A stretch of DNA of 54,226 bases, from NCBI RefSeq assembly GCF_000512695.2, contig NZ_AZRW02000024.1, forward strand, positions 1 through 54,226. The letters run 5' to 3'. How positions within the stretch are numbered: position 1 is the stretch's first letter; the number at the start of each line of letters is the position of its first letter. The DNA comes from Pseudomonas sp. QTF5. Lineage in GTDB: Bacteria > Pseudomonadota > Gammaproteobacteria > Pseudomonadales > Pseudomonadaceae. Both the position numbers and the translations under genes were made by a program. The notes under the pieces were generated by a model. That model was given only the letters and a program-made list of their open reading frames with translations. It was not told where the DNA came from and searched no databases. Below are positions 1-7,601 of this stretch, in pieces.

Positions 1-8
1 GAAATGAA

Positions 9-28
9 GGCCTGCCTGACGGCAGGCC
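9..28 (-). terminator. Possible terminator hairpin
   Basis: An 8-bp perfect stem (GGCCTGCC/GGCAGGCC) encloses a 4-nt loop. On the minus strand it is followed by a moderately U-rich run (TTCATTTC), so it could end a minus-strand transcript from the structured region. No such transcript is established. Confidence 0.3.
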
Positions 29-151
29 GTTACCGGCCCGCACACAAAAAATCTGACACTCTCATGCCCCTTTGTGTTGCTGATAACGCACGCTTGGCGT
101 TGGTCAACCGAGTCAACTCCGTCAACCTGTCAACCAACTTAAAAAATCCAG

Positions 152-211
152 CCGCTAACACGAACGCGCGGGTTCTTTGCCCCGTACCCATTCGAAATGC
201 CCAGGGTCCCC
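152..211 (+). repeat. 60-nt structured repeat, copy A
   Basis: This copy starts with CCGCTAACACGA and ends with CAGGGTCCCC. It aligns without gaps to copy B at 277-336. It can fold into a GCGGG/CCCGT hairpin followed by a second ACCC/GGGT hairpin. The loops differ between copies while the stem ends are kept, which suggests a structured RNA or a protein-binding element. The function is unknown. Confidence 0.5.
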
Positions 212-276
212 GGCGAGCTACCAAGCGATAGGGCAAATGCACAGGTGAACAGCAGTTCACTAAGCTGTGCACTTTT

Positions 277-336
277 CCGCTAACACGATCACGCGGGTTT
301 CCTGCCCCGTGCCTCAAGAAGCTTCGCAGGGTCCCC
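277..336 (+). repeat. 60-nt structured repeat, copy B
   Basis: Second copy of the repeat at 152-211, of identical length. The first hairpin loop is TTTCCTG where copy A has TTCTTTG, and a GAAGCTTC palindrome lies in the second half. Between the copies is a nested dyad (238-271) with outer arms TGCACAG/CTGTGCA and inner arms GTGAAC/GTTCAC. Confidence 0.5.
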
Positions 337-363
337 CACCACTTTTCGAAGCACGGAGAAATG

Positions 364-409
364 CCCTAGCTCCTGTCGCTGGAGGAGTCATCGCTTAGGG
401 GGGCTAGGG
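364..409. other. Dyad before the left iterons
   Basis: Arms CCCTAGC and GCTAGGG flank a smaller CTCC/GGAG hairpin. It sits just upstream of the GTGTTAC repeats. Its role is unknown, and it may be part of a replication or regulatory structure. Confidence 0.3.
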
Positions 410-426
410 GATGTTCTCTCAAATGC

Positions 427-550
427 TGTGTTACGGGTGTTACGCGTGTTACGTTTCAGGCTAGTGTATTGATTTTACTCATTTTTTTATTTGTTACACC
501 GCTGTGGATCATACTCAGAGGCAAGTGTTACAAGGGCTGTAGGTGTTACA
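427..550 (+). repeat. GTGTTAC iteron array (left)
   Basis: Six same-orientation copies of the core TGTTAC occur, near 428, 438, 447, 492, 526 and 544. The first three are spaced exactly 9 nt apart. The same core recurs in both orientations beside the integrase at 14.79-15.02 kb. In phage P4 the alpha replication protein binds iterons at two separate sites (ori and crr). By analogy this may be one of two such sites, but binding is inferred only. Confidence 0.5.
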
Positions 551-597
551 TATAATTGCGTCTTGGATTGGTTTCTATCGACCCCAAAGCTGCCGTT

Positions 598-624
598 GGC
601 CAAAGGCAGCAATCGGCCGAGGCT
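598..624 (+). repeat. Dispersed island repeat, copy a (partial)
   Basis: Contains GGCAGCAATCGGCC, the conserved part of a repeat found at several other intergenic positions in the island. The 3' half is degenerate here. Confidence 0.4.
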
Positions 625-823
625 GTGTAAAAACGTTTTTGAGCGCGACAGGTACTCAAAACCGGACCGAAAATCGCGCTTCTACGCAAAATCCACATCT
701 GCTGACGTGCCGATAAATTTCAGATTTGACGTAGACGCGGACACTTCAATTTTGGTGAAGCGTTTTTACACACTCTGGGCCAAAAGCGGACGCTGGGTAT
801 GGATTGCAGATCTCGTACAGACA

Positions 824-1189
824 CTACTCAAGGGCTATGCAGACCTGTTCGAACCAGGCGGCAAAGGTTGGCCAACTTTCGTCTGTACTTCCGTTGTGTG
901 ACCAGTATCGAACAACACCAGCCTCCGATATGCAGAAGTAGTCGCTGTTATCTTCAATGAAAGGCAACCAATCCCGGGGCACACCCTGGGCCCAGGCGGT
1001 TTCGGTAATTTCAAAGATATCCAGATGGATGCATCCCCCCAAAATCACCGCTGGTTCAAATGCGGCGTTTGCGACATCGCTGCCACCTTTCAGGAACCGG
1101 ATATATTGATCGGGAAATCGAAAATTGAGCCTGCTCTCTGCGTCAGCAATTTCAGCATCTGTTGGAATACGAAAAGGATTGTCTGTCAT
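824..1189 (-). CDS. SMI1/KNR4 (SUKH) family protein, probable orphan immunity protein
   Basis: This 121-aa protein has the SUKH signature: an N-terminal helix with the pattern DAEIADAESRL, then FPDQYIRFLKGGSD, and a central strand region with FEITETAWAQGVP and DYFCISEAG. SUKH proteins commonly neutralise nuclease toxins of contact-dependent or type VI systems, and they also occur as orphan immunity genes in islands. No toxin gene or Rhs/CdiA repeat lies beside it, so the partner is unknown. The 5' flank has a copy of the dispersed repeat, and the gene stands alone. The ATG at 1187-1189 is the natural start because the SUKH fold begins a few residues later. Confidence 0.75.
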   Translation of the reverse strand: MTDNPFRIPTDAEIADAESRLNFRFPDQYIRFLKGGSDVANAAFEPAVILGGCIHLDIFEITETAWAQGVPRDWLPFIEDNSDYFCISEAGVVRYWSHNGSTDESWPTFAAWFEQVCIALE

Positions 1190-1268
1190 TCGTTCAAGTC
1201 CGAGTATCGTGCAGTGGGCGATAGCTTATTCAATCAGAGAGTGTAGATGTCCGCTTTGGGTTGCTGCC

Positions 1269-1313
1269 CTTCGCCACAGACGGCAATCGGCCAGAAGCAG
1301 TCATTCGGGCTGC
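1269..1313 (+). repeat. Dispersed island repeat, copy b
   Basis: Contains CTTCGCCACAGACGGCAATC followed by GGCCAGAAGCAGTCATTCGG. It is one of the best-preserved copies and lies between the SUKH and cupin genes. Confidence 0.6.
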
Positions 1314-1354
1314 CTACAAAACCTGGGGCGCTTCAGTTTAGCTGCTGGCGCGAC

Positions 1355-1390
1355 GCACTGTAGCCGTCGCGATCCGGCCAGAAGCAACCG
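1355..1390 (+). repeat. Dispersed island repeat, copy c (diverged)
   Basis: Contains CGTCGCGATCCGGCCAGAAG, in the same orientation as copy b about 70 nt downstream of it. It is more diverged. Confidence 0.45.
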
Positions 1391-1490
1391 CTAACTCCTC
1401 CTTATTTGGGCTCTGACGCCTTGCCGTCCGACCCCAACCGCGGCCCCCTTTCTACCAGAGATCCACGTGTTGAGGGCCTCAGCGAATCCG

Positions 1491-1925
1491 TTACTGCCAT
1501 GGAGTGCCGGGTATAGGCAGGCCATCTTCAATGGAATCCCCGACCATGCTGCCGTTACGGGCCTGAATCACTAGGTAATTCAACGGCACCTCGCCGGTAT
1601 TGCGCCAACAGCGCCGTCCTTCCGGTGCCACTCGAATCACCGACCCCGGCCCTACCGGCACGATGCAGTCATCCACACAGAACTCACCCTCACCGCCTAG
1701 AAAGAAATACACCTCCTCGTTGAGCCTGTGGGCATGTGTGAACGGCATGGTGACTCCAGCAGGCAGCGAGTTGATGGAGATTTCCATCCCGCTCAGCCCC
1801 AGCACCTCTTTGAGGAAATGCTTGCCCTTCATCGGTCTCGGTAGCCGGGGATGCGCAAACAGGTGGTTCATCCACTGCTGCGGCTCACCTACTTGGGCGC
1901 AGGACATGTTCTGCTCGGTACTCAT
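1491..1925 (-). CDS. Cupin-domain protein
   Basis: A 144-aa single-domain cupin. Motif 1 is visible around residues 60-80: HAHRLNEEVYFFLGGEGEF, giving the His-X-His and Glu metal ligands. The second barrel half, with GPGSVIRVAPEGRRCWRN, carries fewer obvious ligands. Small cupins bind a divalent metal and act as isomerases, dioxygenases or sensors, and the substrate cannot be read from the sequence. AAGGA lies upstream of the ATG at 1925 with suitable spacing. The gene runs in the same direction as, and downstream of, the small secreted-protein gene, so the two may share control by the divergent HxlR regulator. Confidence 0.75.
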   Translation of the reverse strand: MSTEQNMSCAQVGEPQQWMNHLFAHPRLPRPMKGKHFLKEVLGLSGMEISINSLPAGVTMPFTHAHRLNEEVYFFLGGEGEFCVDDCIVPVGPGSVIRVAPEGRRCWRNTGEVPLNYLVIQARNGSMVGDSIEDGLPIPGTPWQ

Positions 1926-2003
1926 CGATTGTTCCTTGTTGCGACTTTGGTTTATTGAAAAAAATGCGGCTGCAGCCTCGACCTACGCCGATGCCGGGTA
2001 AGG

Positions 2004-2345
2004 TCAATGCCCGCTGACTTGCGCGGTCAGCGCTGGCGTGCGGCCCTGATGCTCAATCTCATCCAGCGTCTGGTGGGCCCGCATGAGTTTGCTGGCCGCA
2101 CTGCCGGCCTCCAACTGCTCGGCTTGGACAAACCAGCTGTAGGCATACTGGGCATGGATCAGTGCCTGCGCCGGATCGGCTGCTGCGGCTTCGAGGTGAC
2201 ACTGGCCAACGCTAAGCGCCAGGCTGCTGTTGATCAGTTCGGGCTCGATTTCGGTGGTCAGACAGTGCGGTTGCGCCGCTTGGACGGGAAACACAACACT
2301 GACAGCGATAGCGGCCGCCAGACTCACAGACAGTATTGGGCTCAT
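2004..2345 (-). CDS. Small exported protein of unknown function
   Basis: A 113-aa protein. The chosen ATG at 2345 has a good AAGGAG site and gives a clean Sec signal peptide (about residues 1-24, ending VQAAQP). An upstream in-frame ATG would add residues before the signal. The mature part has two cysteines and helical alanine-rich segments (EAAAADPAQALIHAQYAYSW) and resembles small periplasmic helical proteins. No family is recognised. It is divergent from an HxlR regulator, with a long dyad between them, and is the likeliest regulatory target. Confidence 0.6.
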   Translation of the reverse strand: MSPILSVSLAAAIAVSVVFPVQAAQPHCLTTEIEPELINSSLALSVGQCHLEAAAADPAQALIHAQYAYSWFVQAEQLEAGSAASKLMRAHQTLDEIEHQGRTPALTAQVSGH

Positions 2346-2381
2346 GTTGATCGCTCCTTGGGTTTGACGTTCATGGCGCTT

Positions 2382-2429
2382 GGTTCCATTATGAAACCTG
2401 AGATCGACAGTAAGTTTCATGATAGAACC
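2382..2429. promoter_or_regulatory. 16-bp inverted repeat, probable HxlR operator
   Basis: Arms GGTTCCATTATGAAAC (2382-2397) and GTTTCATGATAGAACC (2414-2429) match at 14 of 16 positions around a 16-bp spacer. It lies between the divergent secreted-protein gene and the HxlR gene. Its right arm overlaps the upstream candidate start of the regulator, which favours the downstream start. HxlR proteins bind such dyads as dimers, and binding here is inferred. Confidence 0.6.
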
Positions 2430-2484
2430 TGTCAAGGCCTTTAACGCCTTGCCGCTGGAATCATCCGACCGTCAGGACAGCCCC

Positions 2485-2979
2485 ATGGAAAGAGTGAGTT
2501 TCGAAGACCGCAATTGCTCGATCGCCCGAGCCCTAGATGTACTAGGCGACTGGTGGAACGTACTGATCATCCGCGAGGCACTGTGGGGTACCCGCAAATT
2601 CGATGACTTCCAGCGCCATCTCGGCATGTCCAAGAGCATTCTGTCGAAGCGCCTGAAGCTGCTGCTGGAGCACGACATTCTGGAAAAGCGCAGCCAGGGC
2701 AGCAGCGTTGATTACCACCTCACAGCCAAGGGCCGTGAGGTGCTGGCCATCATCGTCAGCCTGCTGCAATGGGGCGACCGTTGGTATCCGCAGGCCGAAG
2801 GCCCACCCGTGGTGCTGGTCAACCGCCAGACCCGCGTGCCGCTGGCACCGCTGTGCTTTCAGGATGATCAGGGCACCCCGCTGGAGCTGGCCTACATTGG
2901 CCTGAGTGCAGGCCCCGGCGCCAACGAGGAAACTCGCGAGCGAATCCGTCAGATCCAGCACCGTCATACGCCGGACTGA
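2485..2979 (+). CDS. HxlR-type winged-helix transcriptional regulator
   Basis: A 164-aa protein with the HxlR pattern: CSIARALDVLGDWWNVLIIREA at the start, a helix-turn-helix with FDDFQRHLGMSKSILSKRLK, and a wing with YHLTAKGREV. The cysteine of the CSIARAL motif is present. HxlR proteins respond to reactive electrophiles, oxidants or small ligands. An extended C-terminal tail of about 60 residues follows the winged helix. The ATG at 2485 is preferred over one at 2419, because the latter lies inside the dyad and would add 22 unrelated residues. It faces the small exported-protein gene and probably controls it, itself, or both. Confidence 0.8.
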   Translation: MERVSFEDRNCSIARALDVLGDWWNVLIIREALWGTRKFDDFQRHLGMSKSILSKRLKLLLEHDILEKRSQGSSVDYHLTAKGREVLAIIVSLLQWGDRWYPQAEGPPVVLVNRQTRVPLAPLCFQDDQGTPLELAYIGLSAGPGANEETRERIRQIQHRHTPD

Positions 2980-3385
2980 TCTGGCTGATGAACGTTTACT
3001 TATTATGGTTTGGCCCAAGCGGTGGGTTCGGCGATTAGCGGAAAGTTCGCAAGGGAGATAAAGCGCATTGAACAATACGCTTGCGTCCAAGTACGTACCA
3101 GTGGCTGGCTCCGTCAGCTTTGGGTCGATTGCAGCCAGTGGTGACAGGTAGCAATCGGCCAAAAGCGGTCATCCATAATGCCCGTGGTTGACTGCGTCAG
3201 AGTGTTTAGGTGCGCTATTGGAACAAGCCATTGCTCACGCTGAAGTCGCAACATATTCCCAGGAAGCGCATACCCAGTGCTGCGACCGTTGTATGACGTT
3301 TTGTTAGTCAATCTGTATCTAACGTTCTCCCTTTGACCGCCCTACTATCGCCCGCTCCTTCCAGGTTTTTCGAGGCTCTTGCGGC
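2980..3385. other. Intergenic region with one dispersed repeat
   Basis: About 400 bases between the HxlR and MFS genes. It contains dispersed repeat copy d near 3136-3175. No RNA gene or convincing ORF is seen. Confidence 0.6.
3136..3175 (+). repeat. Dispersed island repeat, copy d
   Basis: Contains GTGACAGGTAGCAATCGGCC followed by AAAAGCGGTCATCC. It is well preserved and in + orientation, upstream of the MFS gene. Confidence 0.6.
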
Positions 3386-4666
3386 ATGAGTAATGAGAAT
3401 ACAGGCTCTTGCGCCAAGGCCGATCAGGAAATCAAGCACACGTTCTTGTACCTGTTTTTGACCATATTTATCCCCTTTGGCCTCGGTCATTTCGTGTCGT
3501 ACCTGTTTCGCACGGTCAACGCCTTGATCTATGTGGACCTGGAACGGGAACTGCACCTGCCCGCCAGCAGCCTGGGCCTCCTGACCGGCGTGTACTTTCT
3601 GACCTTCGCCGCGGCGCAGATTCCGCTCGGCGTCATGCTCGACCGCTACGGTCCGCGCAGCGTGCAGGCACCCATGCTGCTGTTCGCTGTATTGGGCTCG
3701 CTGATTTTCAGCTTCTCCCATACTGAACTGGGTCTGATCATTGGTCGCGGTCTGATCGGCCTGGGTGTTGCCGGTTCGCTGATGAGTGCGATCAAGGCGT
3801 GCGCCATCTGGCTGCCGGTTGAGCGCCTGCCGCTGAGTACGGCGTGCCTGTTATCGGTAGGCGGTCTGGGCGCCATGGCGTCCACCACACCGTTGCATGA
3901 ACTGCTCAAGTGGATTTCATGGCGTGAAGCATTTCTGATTCTGGCGCTGCTGACCTTGTTCGTCTGCGTTGTCATTCATCTCAGCGTGCCGCGTACCTAC
4001 AAACCCAAACCCACCACGCTCGCCGAAATGTCCAAGGCCGTGGGGACGCTTTACTCCTCGTGGATATTCTGGCGACTGACGTTGTACTCGGTGTTTGCCC
4101 ATGCGATCTACATGTCGGTGCTGTCGCTGTGGATGGGACCGTGGCTACGCGATGTCGCCCGGTTGAGCGAGTCCAACATGGCCAATACCTTGCTCTGGGG
4201 CACCGTGGCGATGGTGGCAGGCTCGCTGGCCTTCGGATCGATCACCGACTACCTGCGGCGCTTTGGCGTGCAGCCGATCATGGTGTGCGGCGCCGGGGTT
4301 TCGATATTCATCGTATTTCAATCACTGATGATCAGCGGACTACCGGTATCGCCGCTGCTGATTGCGATGGGTTTCAGCTTCTTCGGTACCTCCACCACGA
4401 TGAACTACGCAATCGTAGCTCAGTCGGTATCGCCTGAGCTGGCCGGGCGGGTCAGCTCGTCGTTCAACCTGGTGGTGTTCGTGCTGGCGTTCGTCTTGCA
4501 ATGGTTGATGGGGGAGATTTTGAACCTGTGGCCAGCAACCGGGCAAGGACATCCGGTGGAGGCTTATCAGTGGTCGCTGGGAGTGATGATTGCGTTGCAG
4601 GTACCGGGAATGTTGCTGTGGTTGAGTTTTAAACCATGGCAATTGAAAACAGCGGCGGCGCGGTAA
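3386..4666 (+). CDS. MFS transporter
   Basis: A 426-aa inner-membrane protein with about twelve hydrophobic segments. The loop between helices 2 and 3 carries the major facilitator motif GVMLDRYGPRSVQ. A duplicated half begins near residue 225 after a hydrophilic central loop (PRTYKPKPTTLAEM). Proteins of this subgroup export or import small organic compounds by proton coupling, and the substrate cannot be told. It stands alone, flanked by dispersed repeats on both sides. The start at 3386 gives a short polar N-terminus before the first helix. Confidence 0.8.
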   Translation: MSNENTGSCAKADQEIKHTFLYLFLTIFIPFGLGHFVSYLFRTVNALIYVDLERELHLPASSLGLLTGVYFLTFAAAQIPLGVMLDRYGPRSVQAPMLLFAVLGSLIFSFSHTELGLIIGRGLIGLGVAGSLMSAIKACAIWLPVERLPLSTACLLSVGGLGAMASTTPLHELLKWISWREAFLILALLTLFVCVVIHLSVPRTYKPKPTTLAEMSKAVGTLYSSWIFWRLTLYSVFAHAIYMSVLSLWMGPWLRDVARLSESNMANTLLWGTVAMVAGSLAFGSITDYLRRFGVQPIMVCGAGVSIFIVFQSLMISGLPVSPLLIAMGFSFFGTSTTMNYAIVAQSVSPELAGRVSSSFNLVVFVLAFVLQWLMGEILNLWPATGQGHPVEAYQWSLGVMIALQVPGMLLWLSFKPWQLKTAAAR

Positions 4667-4698
4667 AACCATAACTGTCAGGTCGTTTTCGATTGCAG

Positions 4699-4742
4699 TC
4701 CTTCGCGACAGGCAGCAACCGGCCATAAGCAGACGTTCGGCT
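4699..4742 (+). repeat. Dispersed island repeat, copy e
   Basis: Contains CTTCGCGACAGGCAGCAACC then GGCCATAAGCAGACGTTCGG. It lies just after the MFS gene. Confidence 0.6.
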
Positions 4743-4879
4743 CAGGTAGCCTGGAGCCGAATTGCAGGACCAGCTGCTCAAAATATGATTTTCGCCTGAA
4801 GATCAACTTGTCAGGTTCAGCATGCTTTCATCTCGGCGCCTATGGAGTGAGATCCAACATGCGAGTTCGACAAACGCTG

Positions 4880-5863
4880 TCACCCTTTCGTTAAGTTTTT
4901 TTGATTCATTCCGAGACAAAACATCTTCCGATAGTCAGATGGAGTTGTACCTAGTTGAGCGCCAAATTGTTGTCTTAAAGATAGAGAAGTTCCAAAACCT
5001 ACTTCACCCGCGATGCATTCAATCGGTAGTTCAGTCGTTTCTAGTAGCTCCTGTGCTCTCACAACTCGTTCGGCGTTTAACCATTTGGACACGGTAGTAC
5101 CGGTGGCCTCCTTGAATCGACGAGTAAAGGTCCGCCTATTCATTTTTGCCATGTCTGCAAGGACGTCGAGCGACAAATTACCGGCCAGGTTTATGCGGGC
5201 CCACGCAAGTACATCAGACAAATGAGTCTCGCTAGAAAGCTCCGGCACAGGATGCTCAACGTATTGAGCTTGGCCTCCCTGCCTATGCGGCGGTGTCACC
5301 AGCATCTTCGCGGTGCGATTCGCCACATCAGCACCTAGCCGCTGGCGTATCAGATGCAGGCAGCAATCGATTGCCGCCACGGTTCCCGCAGAGGTCGTGA
5401 TATTGCCATCGTTGACGTAGAGCACTTCGGGCCTGAAGCGAACCTCAGGGAAACGTCGCGCGAACTCCTCTCTGGCGGCCCAGTGAGTGGTTGCTTCCTT
5501 GCCATCAAGTAACCCGGCATCTCCGAGGACGAATGAGCCTAAACATAATCCCACTATGAGCTTGCCTTGGGCATTGGCGAGCTGGAGCGCCTTCACCAAC
5601 TGTGCAGATGCGACGACCGATTGATCGCCCCATGCCGGAATGACAATTACGTCGGATGCCTCCATCAGTTCCAAGCCATGAGTGACCTCCAGACCAATCC
5701 CTTGATCGCTACTCACCATACCCGGCGACTCTGCGCAGTAACTGACGTCGTATTGAGGTTCACCAGGCGCGGATTGAGCTGTTCCCAGAACCACTCCGGG
5801 GACAGAAAGATGGAACAGGCTCACTCCATTAAAAGCTAGGACAGCGACGCGTATGGTTTGCAT
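4880..5863 (-). CDS. GlxA-family transcriptional regulator (DJ-1/PfpI plus AraC)
   Basis: A 327-aa two-domain protein. Residues 1-180 form a DJ-1/PfpI-like amidotransferase domain with the nucleophile-elbow motif GLCLGSFVLG. Residues about 220-320 hold the paired AraC helix-turn-helix motifs (LADMAKMNRRTFTRRFKEA and VGFGTSLSLRQQFG). GlxA-type regulators sense small metabolites, often amines or betaines, through the N-domain. The gene is divergent from the exported metallo-beta-lactamase and isochorismatase-type genes, with a 215-nt gap, so it is likely their activator. Codon use looks less GC-rich than the core genes. Confidence 0.8.
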   Translation of the reverse strand: MQTIRVAVLAFNGVSLFHLSVPGVVLGTAQSAPGEPQYDVSYCAESPGMVSSDQGIGLEVTHGLELMEASDVIVIPAWGDQSVVASAQLVKALQLANAQGKLIVGLCLGSFVLGDAGLLDGKEATTHWAAREEFARRFPEVRFRPEVLYVNDGNITTSAGTVAAIDCCLHLIRQRLGADVANRTAKMLVTPPHRQGGQAQYVEHPVPELSSETHLSDVLAWARINLAGNLSLDVLADMAKMNRRTFTRRFKEATGTTVSKWLNAERVVRAQELLETTELPIECIAGEVGFGTSLSLRQQFGAQLGTTPSDYRKMFCLGMNQKNLTKG

Positions 5864-6078
5864 CAGGCAGCCTCGTCTTGGATCAGATGTATCCCTAGTA
5901 AATCATGGACAACCACTCATGCCTTCGATTGTTTAGGGGAACGGGATATGCGGCCAGTCCAATTAAGGGATGACGACTCGATGGCCCGATTATATCGAAA
6001 TATGTCATTCAGGCCACTGTTGAGCATAAAAGCATTCAGCAAGAATGGAGTCATCAATGTATCAACAGGATGAATCAC

Positions 6079-6969
6079 ATGAAATTCAGAATTCTCCCCC
6101 TTGTACTCAGCATGGCCTGCGCGGCAGCAAGCACATCAGCGTTCGCAGGGACAAACGACCCTAAGGTATCTGCCGCTTCTCATAAGGTGGACTTACAGCA
6201 AGTTCGCAACGCAACGGTAAAAATCACCTATGGCGGTACGACGTTTCTAATCGATCCAATGCTGGCAAAAAAGGGTGCCTACCCTGGATTTGAAAACACC
6301 TACCGTAGCAACTTGCGCAATCCATTGGTTGATCTGACCGAGTCGCCCGAAAAAGTGATCTCTGGTGTCGACGCCGTCATCGTCACCCATACCCACCTTG
6401 ACCACTGGGACGATGCGGCTCAGAAAGCACTGCCAAAAGACATCCCTCTGTTCGCTCAACATGAAGAAGATGCGCAGCTGATTCGCTCCCAGGGTTTCAA
6501 GAATGTGCACGTACTGACTGATGAGGCTGAATTTGGCGGCGTCAAGATCACCAAGACTGGTGGTCAACATGGCACAGACGAAATGTATGCCGTGCCAGCC
6601 CTTGCGAAACCGCTAGGCGAAGCTATGGGCGTGGTCTTCCAAGCGCAGGGCTACAAGACCCTTTACCTTGCTGGCGACACTGTCTGGCGTAAAGAGGTCG
6701 ACCAGACTATTGAGAAATTTCATCCTGAAGTCATCGTACTCAACGCCGGAAAGGCAATGATGACTGGGTACAAGGGGTCGATCATCATGGGTGAGGAAGA
6801 CGTCTTGCGCGCCTCAAAGGCTGCGAAAGACGCGAAAATTGTTGCAGTGCATATGGACGCAATCAACCACATGTCATTGACCCGTGAAGAGCTGCACACC
6901 TACGTCAAGAAGCATGGCATCGAAAGCCGAGTCGATATTCCGGAAGACGGCACTTCGCTGGAGTTCTGA
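6079..6969 (+). CDS. Exported metallo-beta-lactamase fold hydrolase
   Basis: A 296-aa protein with a signal peptide (cleavage probably after SAFA, residue 23). The metal-binding motif THTHLDHWD gives H104, H106, D108 and H109, and LYLAGDTVW and AVHMDAINH provide later ligands. It resembles the UlaG/RomA-type hydrolases rather than true beta-lactamases. The secreted form is uncommon, and the substrate is unknown. The ATG at 6079 is preferred because AGGA sits 8 nt upstream. An ATG 9 nt earlier is possible but has poor spacing. The isochorismatase-type gene follows 89 nt later. Confidence 0.75.
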   Translation: MKFRILPLVLSMACAAASTSAFAGTNDPKVSAASHKVDLQQVRNATVKITYGGTTFLIDPMLAKKGAYPGFENTYRSNLRNPLVDLTESPEKVISGVDAVIVTHTHLDHWDDAAQKALPKDIPLFAQHEEDAQLIRSQGFKNVHVLTDEAEFGGVKITKTGGQHGTDEMYAVPALAKPLGEAMGVVFQAQGYKTLYLAGDTVWRKEVDQTIEKFHPEVIVLNAGKAMMTGYKGSIIMGEEDVLRASKAAKDAKIVAVHMDAINHMSLTREELHTYVKKHGIESRVDIPEDGTSLEF

Positions 6970-7058
6970 TTAAAGGGGCCGCAGGGGACGCTGGCTTATC
7001 TGCCGGTAAACGCTCGGCCTCGATAACATCACGTTCAAAATATGACTGGAGATTATTT

Positions 7059-7601
7059 ATGAAGCGAGGTCTCGTTGTAGTTGACTTGCAAAACGAATAC
7101 CTACCCACGGGCAATATGCCTTTGACCGGTATTGACGCCGCTGTAGAGAACGCAATCCGGGTGATCAGACACGCGCGCAATTCAGGATTTCCTATTTTCC
7201 ACATACGGCATGAGTCCGAAGAAGGAGCTCCAATCTTTGCGAAGGGATCCACCGGTGCGGAAATTCAAGCAGATGTAGCTCCACAAGGTAATGAACCTGT
7301 AATCGTAAAAAAACACATTAACGCTTTCAGGGAAACTGATCTGAAGCAGCAGTTGGACGCCGCTGATATCCAGGAGATTGTGGTCATAGGCGCGATGAGT
7401 CACATGTGCATCGACGCCGTGGTGCGTGCAGCGGTGGACATGGGGTGTCCGGTTACTGTACTGCATGATGCATGCGCCACATCGGATCTTACTTTCCGGG
7501 GCGTGGCTGTACCTGCCGCTCAGGTGCATGCGGTGATGATGGCAGCTTTTGAGTTCGGCTACAGTACCGTTAAATCTGTAGACGATTACCTCTCGGCGTA
7601 A
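7059..7601 (+). CDS. Isochorismatase-family cysteine hydrolase
   Basis: A 180-aa protein with the family's catalytic triad: D9 in VVDLQNEY, a lysine at 84 or 85 in VIVKKHINAF, and C117 in SHMCIDAV. Members hydrolyse amides or vinyl ethers such as nicotinamide, N-carbamoylsarcosine or isochorismate. The substrate is not evident here, but the standalone hydrolase form with the SHMCID signature is common beside GlxA regulators. GGAG lies 7 nt before the ATG. It is probably co-transcribed with the metallo-beta-lactamase. Confidence 0.8.
   Translation: MKRGLVVVDLQNEYLPTGNMPLTGIDAAVENAIRVIRHARNSGFPIFHIRHESEEGAPIFAKGSTGAEIQADVAPQGNEPVIVKKHINAFRETDLKQQLDAADIQEIVVIGAMSHMCIDAVVRAAVDMGCPVTVLHDACATSDLTFRGVAVPAAQVHAVMMAAFEFGYSTVKSVDDYLSA

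Larger units (their letters stand above)
1..823. other. Non-coding, structured left-edge region of the island
   Basis: No convincing gene was found in this 823-base stretch. It holds a GC-rich hairpin at 9-28, two copies of a 60-nt structured repeat, a nested dyad at 238-271, another dyad at 364-409, a GTGTTAC iteron array, and one copy of the dispersed island repeat. Short open frames exist on both strands, but they lack recognisable domains and good ribosome binding sites. The make-up resembles a regulatory or replication segment of a P4-like satellite. Confidence 0.5.
1190..1490. other. Intergenic region with two dispersed repeats
   Basis: About 300 bases without a gene. It carries two copies of the dispersed island repeat (about 1269-1313 and 1355-1390). 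Nothing else is recognisable. Confidence 0.6.

Noticed and set aside
30..317. 95-aa minus-strand frame across the 60-nt repeats
   Set aside because: It translates the structured repeats, has no recognisable domain, and its similarity between halves comes from the nucleotide repeat.
411..464. Short Cys/Tyr-rich leader-peptide-like frame
   Set aside because: The Cys-Tyr repetition is simply the 9-nt phased iterons read in frame. No regulated gene follows.
427..550. CRISPR array
   Set aside because: The repeats are only 6-9 nt with no spacer regularity beyond the phased trio and no cas genes, so iterons fit better.
491..901. 136-aa plus-strand open frame in the left region
   Set aside because: No domain, no good ribosome binding site. 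It begins in the iterons and ends antisense to the SUKH gene, so it is most likely chance.
2542..3162. 206-aa minus-strand frame opposite HxlR
   Set aside because: Shadow of the HxlR coding sequence. The HxlR frame has clear family motifs and this one has none.
6079..6969. Quorum-quenching lactonase or true beta-lactamase
   Set aside because: Only the general metallo-beta-lactamase fold motifs are visible. Nothing specific for lactone or beta-lactam hydrolysis is seen.
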